Made by a program: the position numbers and the translations under genes. A DNA stretch of 52,674 bases from Nemertoderma westbladi. Its lineage: Eukaryota > Xenacoelomorpha > Nemertodermatida > Nemertodermatidae. Position 1 is the first letter of the stretch. Each line of letters opens with the position of its first letter. Below the pieces are notes generated by a model that saw only the letters and a list, made by a program, of their open reading frames with translations, did not search any database and was not told the origin of the DNA. Shown here piece after piece: positions 45,882 to 52,674 of the stretch. The stretch is from contig JAUCBJ010001329.1 of assembly GCA_032718475.1 (NCBI GenBank), positions 1 to 52,674 of the forward strand. Direction: 5' to 3'.

Positions 45882-47315
45882 TTAATCAGTTTTTATTCGC
45901 GTACTAATTTTCTTTGGAACTAGGTAAGAACTTATATAGAATTTCAAAAATAGGAATATCATAGTTGTGGTTAACCCTATAATTAGAAGTGTGTACTCTA
46001 GAGAAAAAGGGCAACCTCGATACAACACAAAATATATCAGGAAACAATTAGCTGCGAAAAACTGAATTATTTGTAGGATCGTTAGGTAACGTTTCCATCC
46101 CAGATATTGTCGCATTGAGGGCCCACAACTGGATAGGAAGTAGTAGAAATACATGATGATGTGTATGAAAGAGTTAATAGCCCCACCGAACCAATTCATA
46201 CCCCCTGGGTAGGATCTAGCGCCAATCCAACTAATAAGAATAACAGCTGAGTGGTGGTAAACATGGAGGAATGTTACCTGGAAATAAATATAATAATTAT
46301 GTTATTGTTAACAGCTGCTGTAGAGAAACTGAAAGTAATTAACCTACAATATGTATGCCTACTAACAGACAAACTTACTCACTAAATAAGATAGTTCTTA
46401 TTGACATGTGGCAGATAATTGCGACAATCGACAATCTTAGAAAATTATTTTGCTTTAAAATAATATAATTATTACATTAAATTATGTTCGGGTTGCCTAT
46501 TGGGGTGTCGATTCAGCCTTCTCATACTGTAGAGTTAATGTTAAATGGAAAAATAGTGCCTAGAAGAAGTAAAAATTTTACTGTAAACTGTGTTCCTAAA
46601 TTTAGTTTATTGTTTTGGTTATAAAAGCCCGCCATTATAACTAGCTGCTCTCCTTTAAAAGGTACTGTACCTAAAATGGTGATTATCGAAATTAATTATT
46701 CGCGAAATTAAGTTAATACAGAATGTTAAAATAGGCTGAAACGACATGTGCGTTCTGGTTATAAATGGCTGATTGAGTACTGTATCACTGTGTGAGTGTT
46801 GCGTACGGTCCGTCTGACAATGGATCGGTATATGTACGATATGTACCGGTACAACTGTAGGCCTATACATACTGATGTTATTATTTACTTACTTGATGTT
46901 GATTCTTCCGCAACACAAACATTACGGTATCCCCGAGCTCAACTATCTTACTAATGAAATAAAGATAGATTACATTAGCTAATCGTCTACCATTAGGGTT
47001 CATATCGTATTTTGGATTGGGAATAACCGAACAAGAGAAGTTTCCTTTACTACCCGAAAACGCCGATACAAATTCTATGAATAGATATAAGTTGGCTAGA
47101 GTAGCGACTAGATTGTACAACATCATGATTGGACGGATTTCTAATGGTTTACGGTTGGCCATTAGTCGGGGTCCAATGTAGATAACGAACGATACGTAGA
47201 CCAATAGGATGGAAGCGATTGTTTGGGGGGAGTTGAGTAACGGATAGGAAGCCATCCGCCAATCCGTATAGCTGAATGGCACGTAGAAACTATTGTTCTG
47301 GACTCCGGTCGCCAT
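45882..47315 (-). CDS. ELOVL: Very-long-chain fatty acid elongase (ELOVL family), two exons
   Basis: Exon 1 runs 47315-46893 (ATG; 141 codons; donor CATCAA|GTAAGT) and exon 2 runs 46277-45882 (acceptor TTTCCAG|GTAACA; stop TAA). They join in phase 0 to a protein of about 272 residues, the normal ELOVL length. ELOVLs are ER multispanning 3-ketoacyl-CoA synthases that condense malonyl-CoA with acyl-CoA in chain elongation. Diagnostic motifs are KIVELGDT (123-130), the histidine box HVYHH (146-150, split from the preceding motif by the intron), NSFIHIIMYFYY (176-187) and TILQIIQF. Hydrophobic segments fit six to seven membrane spans. The C-terminus ends KKISTRIKTD, without a canonical KKXX retention signal. 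The subfamily (ELOVL4- or ELOVL7-like versus ELOVL1/2/5) cannot be settled by eye. Confidence 0.95.
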
Positions 47316-47745
47316 AGTTACTGCTGTTATAAATTTTATATAATTAATTAAGGATTTATTTTGAGTTTGATTGGTTTAAGTTTATTTAATAATTGAGAAT
47401 CTATAAAACTCTATAAAACAATGCTAAACTTTCAAAATAATTAAAAGACCAAAATAATGTGTGGAATTATGTATAATATTTACTGTAGAATTAATACATT
47501 TTGCGTTTTAGAACAAAATAATTAGAAATATACTACAGACTTTACTGTAATTTAAAAAATATTTTCTATAAACACATTCCGTGTATAATAAAAATAATAA
47601 CAATAATTAGAAAGTATAGTCCTACAGTATAATTTCATTACAAAAAATTGTAAAGAAGAAATAGGCCTTCATTTTTTATTTTGTTTGCTTTAAATATATA
47701 TTATTTTGCTAGTGAACGTTGTTAATTTATTTGAAAACTAGAAAA
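47316..47745. other. Upstream region of ELOVL, no feature identified
   Basis: AT-rich, presumably the 5' UTR and promoter of the minus-strand ELOVL gene. No motif stands out. Confidence 0.4.
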
Positions 47746-48021
47746 AGTAAAGTAAATTTTCTTCGGCCGCTAGGCCAGGGATTACGCACAAAGTCTGACG
47801 ACTTATTTCCAGTGCGGTCCCCCCAGAACTTTACTCCCCAGAGAAAACTCCAGTACTCATTTAGCTACCACTTAAGGATGCAAGGCAGAGATGCGCCCTG
47901 GCTGGTCCCTTTAAAGTAGTCGTGCCGAAACGAAAACTGCCCTGGCACATGTGAGGATCGAACCCACGACCTACGGGAGATGTGAATTCAATGCAACCAC
48001 TACACCAAGGTGGAACCTTGG
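47746..48021 (-). mobile_element. tRNA-derived SINE, copy 1
   Basis: The minus strand starts CCAAGGTTCCACCTTGGTGT with an A-box-like TTGGTGTAGTGG and a B-box-like GGGTTCGATCC about 40 bp later, as in a tRNA. A body of about 190 bp follows, then a TTTAC-repeat tail (plus strand AGTAAAGTAAATTTT at 47746). A close copy, about 93% by eye, lies at 50622-50903. The surrounding sequence lacks a full cloverleaf. Confidence 0.85.
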
Positions 48022-48511
48022 ATTTTCATTATTTGGATTCTCTGAAATTTCATCTGAAAAATAGTTACAGTTAATTATTTTAATTAATTTAAAAATAGTG
48101 AAATACAGAAATTAGCATACAGCTAATTAATATTTGATTATTAATTAACATGCTGTAGGCCTGTTTGTATTGGTGTGTATCGGGATCGTACAGTATTAGG
48201 TTGCGAGACACATAGAACAATTTAATGGGTTATTTTGTTTTAAATTCGATACTAGACCTACTTTTTTAACGAAACATTGTTTCGACGATGTTACTGATTA
48301 TCGATGTTAATTAAGTAATTTGCTGTATTTGTATTGTATAATTTTTAATGATAATTAAATTTAATTACTACCTGTACTGTACTTGTTCCAGCTTAATTAG
48401 GTACTTTTTTTTATTTATATTTCTAATACTTAAACAGTATCGAACATTCCCTGCGTTCGAAGTAGCCGAAGTTCTCACTAATAGAAATTACAGTATTAAA
48501 AAATGGACTTA

Positions 48512-49691
48512 CGGTGGTGATTTGCCGCCATTTATTCCTTTTTTTCTAATTAAAATTTACTTTCCTTTTAATTCCTATTCTATACTACGATTTACTTTAC
48601 TTTTAATTCCTATTCTATACTACGATTTACTTTACTTTTAATTCCTATTCTATACTACGATTTACTTTACTTTTAATTCCTATTCTATACTACGATTTAC
48701 TTTACTTTTAATTCCTATTCTATACTACGATTTACTTTACTTTTAATTCCTATTCTATACTACGATTTACTTTACTTTTAATTCCTATTCTATACTACGA
48801 TTTACTTTACTTTTAATTCCTATTCTATACTACGATTTACTTTACTTTTAATTCCTATTCTATACTACGATTTACTTTACTTTTAATTCCTATTCTATAC
48901 TACGATTTACTTTACTTTTAATTCCTATTCTATACTACGATTTACTTTACTTTTAATTCCTATTCTATACTACGATTTACTTTACTTTTAATTCCTATTC
49001 TATACTACGATTTACTTTACTTTTAATTCCTATTCTATACTACGATTTACTTTACTTTTAATTCCTATTCTATACTACGATTTACTTTACTTTTAATTCC
49101 TATTCTATACTACGATTTACTTTACTTTTAATTCCTATTCTATACTACGATTTACTTTACTTTTAATTCCTATTCTATACTACGATTTACTTTACTTTTA
49201 ATTCCTATTCTATACTACGATTTACTTTACTTTTAATTCCTATTCTATACTACGATTTACTTTACTTTTAATTCCTATTCTATACTACGATTTACTTTAC
49301 TTTTAATTCCTATTCTATACTACGATTTACTTTACTTTTAATTCCTATTCTATACTACGATTTACTTTACTTTTAATTCCTATTCTATACTACGATTTAC
49401 TTTACTTTTAATTCCTATTCTATACTACGATTTACTTTACTTTTAATTCCTATTCTATACTACGATTTACTTTACTTTTAATTCCTATTCTATACTACGA
49501 TTTACTTTACTTTTAATTCCTATTCTATTTTGAATAAAAAGTAAAGTTAATAAAATAGGAATAAAAAGTAAAGTAAATCGTATAGTAGCCTACTGTAGAA
49601 TGGGAATCAAAAGTAATGTACAAATTGTAGTAGAAAGTAAATATTCATTAGAATTAATTCAAATTAGGAAAATGGCGGCAAATCACCACCG
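48512..49691. mobile_element. TA-flanked MITE whose interior is an expanded satellite
   Basis: Inverted termini CGGTGGTGATTTGCCGCC at 48512-48529 and its complement at 49674-49691, flanked by TA at 48510-48511 and 49692-49693. Inside the left terminus is a short AT-rich spacer, then the 35-bp array (48553-49527). To the right the same unit appears in inverted orientation in one or two diverged copies (49530-49620), as expected for a foldback MITE with symmetrical arms. The TA duplication suggests a Tc1/mariner-type element. No coding region. Confidence 0.85.
48553..49527. repeat. 35-bp satellite array, about 28 near-identical copies
   Basis: The unit begins TTTACTTTACTTTTAATTCC and ends in CTATACTACGA. 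Over about 975 bp I see essentially no variation between units except at the two edges, so the array was amplified or homogenised recently. Confidence 0.97.
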
Positions 49692-49693
49692 TA

Positions 49694-50280
49694 TGGAAGG
49701 CTGTTTGTAGAAAAAAAAATTATTAATTGTTTGTATTAATTATTAAGGTTGACTGATTTATGAATTCAACATTCAATTGAATTATTTTTTAAAATGCGGC
49801 CTTTAGATCCCAAAAAGTTACGATTTTCAAACATAAAAATAAATAAAAACTTTTGTAGTTACAGTACAATTTTAATCGTACACTAAATGTATTGCCTCGT
49901 CGACTGGTATTTATCTCGTATTGATCGATAACTGTATCCAACAAACATGTAGGCCTATACTAAACATAATCTCACAGTCGTGTACAAAGGACATATGTTA
50001 TAATGTTGTTGCTGTATTATACTTATATATGCATAAACCTGTTATCAGTTCCCTGGTGTAATGTATAGCTTTACAGTACATTATACACATTCCTATACTC
50101 GTACAAGTGATATGGTGTGATCTCTCGAGGTACAATGACCTCTTATTTTGCCAAACTGGGCCCATCTATTAATTACTGTGTTGAACTGCAGTACCTTATT
50201 GACCTGCACGAAACGAGGGAGGGGAATATATACAGTTACATTCCTCCATCCTATTCAATTAATTAATTAACTTCAAACTA
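49694..50280. other. Non-coding stretch, no gene seen
   Basis: AT-rich sequence with one TAGGCCTAT palindrome at 49950. No feature recognised. Confidence 0.4.
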
Positions 50281-50585
50281 AAAAAAAACTGCAGACCTTG
50301 GTGTGTACTGTTTGTAAGAAATGTAACGAAATTTTGCAGAAAGCATGTCCAATAAATACTCCATATGGGGTGTCGACAGAATTTTGATTGAGTGAATTCT
50401 ACGATTATGATCCTTCATTCTAGAATTCATTTCACTGTTGCTAAGCAACCAACAGGTCCCCAGCAACCAAAACCTTGCATACACAACTAGGTCCGATAAT
50501 TAACCTAACATCAAAGTTTCATCCAATTACATCAAAATTCAGGGCAAGAAGTTGTGAGTACAAACAAACAAACCAACACGCGTGA
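50281..50585. mobile_element. Possible 3' end of an RTE-type LINE or its SINE
   Basis: The right end, with AAGTTTCATCCAATTACATC followed by a few dozen bases and then ACAAACAAACAAACC, resembles the 3' ends of RTE-clade LINEs and SINEs that borrow them. A fragment GTTGCTAAGCAACCAACAG near 50443 is palindromic. There is no second copy in the window to confirm a repeat, and the minus-strand frame of 68 codons has no recognisable features. Confidence 0.3.
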
Positions 50586-50621
50586 GAAATAAGGACATCC
50601 ACTTCTCGAATCCGTCCAAAA

Positions 50622-50903
50622 AAGTAAAGTAAAGTAAATTTTCTTCGGCCGCTTCGCCAGGGATTACGCACAAAGTCTGACGACTTATTTCCAGTGCGGT
50701 CCCCCCAGAACTTTACAACCCAGAGGAAACTCCAGTACTCATTTAGCTACCACTTAAGGATGCAAGGCAGAGATGAGCCCTGGCTGGTCCCTTTAAAGCA
50801 TTCGTGCCGAAACGAAAACTGCCCTGGCCCATGTGAGGATCGAAACCACGACCTACAGGAGATGTGAATTCAATGCAACCACTACACCAAGGTGGAACCT
50901 TGG
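50622..50903 (-). mobile_element. tRNA-derived SINE, copy 2
   Basis: Colinear with 47746-48021, including the tRNA-like head (B-box-like GTTTCGATCC here, one base changed) and a longer tail of AAAGTAAAGTAAAG on the plus strand. Flanking TCCAA occurs on both sides (50615 region and 50904), a possible target duplication. Confidence 0.85.
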
Positions 50904-51699
50904 TCCAATTATAAAACAAGTATCGGAATGTAGCTTTAACAACAAGGGGCACTATATTATTAATTAATCAATTCGTTACAAATTGTCACAAAGTTAGCAT
51001 AACATCATAACATCAGAAGACTCACAATCACTACTACGCGTCTAGTTTCCCGAACTTTTAGTTAAACTACAGTAGTTCGAGATACGGGCTGACCGGTGTT
51101 CTCTATTTTTATATAGATAATTTTAATTTATAGATCAAAAACGTTTTAAAGAAAAAAAAATACGAGATGATGACACTGGACACGTATTTTATGTCTCTAA
51201 TGACTTACTGTACTTTAATGACGCATTCTAATCAAGAGTTTCGATTGTACTGCTAAAATTTACTTAAAAAGTATTGATATTATTCGTGTAGCCTACGTTC
51301 TAAATATTAATCTATCGGGAAGAATTTTTAGTGAAATAAAGTTAATGAAAATAGTTCATTTAAGTTGTGAAATGAATAAAATACGGCCTAACGGTAATGT
51401 TATCATGTTCAGTTTGATAAAATATCATTAAGTTTTAATCCCCTTTTCCGCTTCTGCTCTCAATTCTGATCAGCAAAATAAGATTACGAGAGCCGAGATA
51501 TATAGCGAGCGAGTTCGCAACAAGGGGTCGGGAGGGAAAAAAGTTACTTTTATTCTATACTAAAAATAATTCCATTTAATTACTGAAACCTTTATTATTC
51601 AACGCAGAAATTTATAGGAATGAGCAAGTAAACATCATAAATTTTTGTTATAGTTGATTTGTTACCATGGATATATGGACCTACTATTTATTACAACTT
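50904..51699. other. Non-coding stretch, no gene seen
   Basis: AT-rich, with no open frame or repeat structure I can name. Confidence 0.45.
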
Positions 51700-51835
51700 T
51701 TTGTTGGGCGCAGGCACAGCTTTTGCAAAGTAGGCAATGACGTCCAGGTGGGATCGAACTGGTAACATCCGAGTTGGAAGTCTGGCGCTCTAACCATTCA
51801 GCTAGCGGCAGGTTGTATGTCCGAACTTTACCCCC
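51700..51835 (-). mobile_element. Second tRNA-derived SINE type (tRNA-like head)
   Basis: The minus strand shows TAGCTGAATGGTTAGAGCG (A-box-like) and, about 38 bp downstream, AGTTCGATCCC (B-box-like). The anticodon arm and T stem do not pair well, so a functional tRNA is unlikely. It is followed in the minus direction by CACCTGGACGTCATTGCC and a SINE-like body. Exact ends are not visible. Confidence 0.6.
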
Positions 51836-51885
51836 TCATGCTACCACTGTGCTCAACCCTACCGTACTTGGTCGCCTTATTAATG

Positions 51886-52010
51886 ACACTGGTTCAAGGC
51901 CAGTGTTCTTTAAGAGGCGTCTCAAGAAAGTCATGGGCTGTCCACCATGCTTATTCACTACATGAGGCCGCCAAAGTGCAAGATTATACAATGGCTGGTC
52001 CTCACGCGTA
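51886..52010 (-). mobile_element. Family A LINE 3' fragment
   Basis: Colinear with 26043-26160: CAGTGTTCTTTAAGAGGCGT, CTCAAGAAAGTCATGGGCTG, TCCACCATGCTTATTCACT and TGGCTGGTCCTCACG. Similarity stops abruptly near 52010. Confidence 0.85.
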
Positions 52011-52440
52011 AGCGAAATCAAAGTAAAAAAAACGAAATACCTACTTAACCATATCATCATGGTATTTGTGATAATTTGGAGCAATAAAACTAAAGACGTA
52101 GAGAAAGGTGTCTAATAATACAGGCAATGTTACATTGATACAATGTTTTTTGAAATTCGAATGTTGTTACACAAATTTATTGTTTATCATAAGAGTTAAT
52201 TAACTCAATCCAGCTAATAATTTTCCATAACATTCTCCCCTAGCTATGCGGTTGGTCCCACACTCGTCGGGGGTTTGTTGTAAATAAGAAGCACCATATA
52301 GTCCATTATGGCCTCGCTTAGTTCAGCTAGCGTTAATAGAGACATCCCCAGATACAATCCCACAAGTCCACCAATGTCTGAAGCAAGATCTGTCCACTAA
52401 AACAATCAATTATTATAATGGATAAATTTGTCGAACAGCG
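52011..52440. other. Non-coding stretch, no gene seen
   Basis: Nothing recognised between the LINE fragment and the C-rich repeat at the window end. Confidence 0.4.
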
Positions 52441-52674
52441 ACTTCCCCAAACAACCCCCCCCCCCCCCCCCCCCCAGTCACTTCCCCCCTGGTCAAACCC
52501 ACCCCCCTCCCCAGTCACTTCCCCCCTAGTCAACCCACCCCCCCATCCACAGTCACTTCCCCCGTGGTCACTCCCCACCCTCTCAGTCACTTCCCCCTGG
52601 TCAATCATCACCTCCCCAGTCACTCCCCACCTAGTCAACCCCCCTCCCCCCCTTCCCCAGTCACTTCCTCCGTG
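52441..52674. repeat. C-rich minisatellite running off the window end
   Basis: A C21 run (52455-52475) is followed by about six degenerate units containing CCCAGTCACTTCCCCCCTGG then TCAACCCA, period roughly 37-40 bp. The Gly/Asp-rich minus-strand frame across it is a shadow of the repeat. Confidence 0.85.

Noticed and set aside
47950-48021. A functional tRNA gene at the head of SINE copy 1
   Set aside because: A second copy with the same 200-bp body at 50622-50903 shows it to be a SINE; no complete cloverleaf can be drawn.
51745-51816. A functional tRNA gene
   Set aside because: A- and B-box-like motifs are present, but the anticodon arm and T stem do not pair properly and the sequence continues into a SINE-like body.
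52333-52638. Gly/Asp-rich minus-strand protein
   Set aside because: It is a translation of the C-rich minisatellite at the window end.

Overview
The window looks like intergenic and intronic DNA of a metazoan nuclear genome, probably an AT-rich, repeat-rich marine invertebrate. I cannot name the species. The reasons are spliced GT-AG genes, animal gene families (a GRASP Golgi protein and an ELOVL fatty-acid elongase), several classes of animal transposable element, tRNA-derived SINEs, abundant minisatellites and no prokaryotic operon structure. The dispersed palindromes AGGCCT and ACCGGT are common, a flavour I associate with some invertebrate deuterostomes and other marine invertebrates, but this is only weak evidence.

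Four host genes are supported. (1) 1707-3242 (-) is a single-exon 511-codon ORF, acidic and low in complexity, that I do not recognise. (2) 28447-34129 (-) is a three-exon gene for a charged, probably coiled-coil protein of about 190 residues. Its introns hold a 63-bp minisatellite, a 10-bp minisatellite and a LINE fragment. (3) 38263-39777 (+) is an intact, intronless GORASP/GRASP gene. (4) 45882-47315 (-) is a two-exon ELOVL elongase of about 272 residues.

Most of the rest is mobile DNA, much of it nested. At 13.8-22.2 kb a LINE (family B) was split by an LTR retrotransposon with a 4-bp target duplication. That element has a BEL/Pao-like gag and no recognisable pol, and its 3' LTR was in turn split by a 1,287-bp insert with an 8-bp duplication. 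A related solo LTR lies at 11.44-12.10 kb and a broken zinc-knuckle ORF at 12.4-13.8 kb. At 23.4-25.6 kb is a decayed Helitron Rep/helicase ORF, followed by a Ty3/gypsy integrase remnant interrupted by a 5'-truncated family A LINE with a 12-bp duplication. Further family A fragments lie at 10.4-11.2, 32.2, 44.3-45.0 and 51.9 kb. An unrelated LINE remnant lies at 7.1-8.2 kb.

Three non-autonomous DNA elements can be delimited by their termini: a foldback element with 9-bp duplications (Mutator-like) at 36121-37182, an element with 8-bp duplications and 18-bp inverted repeats (hAT-like) at 40112-41006 inside a palindromic minisatellite, and a TA-flanked MITE at 48512-49691 whose interior has become an array of about 28 units of 35 bp. 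Two copies of one tRNA-derived SINE flank that MITE, and a second SINE type lies near 51.8 kb. Long runs of G or C (13-22 bases) recur throughout. Nothing here is a confirmed new functional system. The best candidates for novelty are the MITE-to-satellite conversion, the gag-only LTR family with its microsatellite-encoded Arg-Glu helix, and the palindromic arrays.
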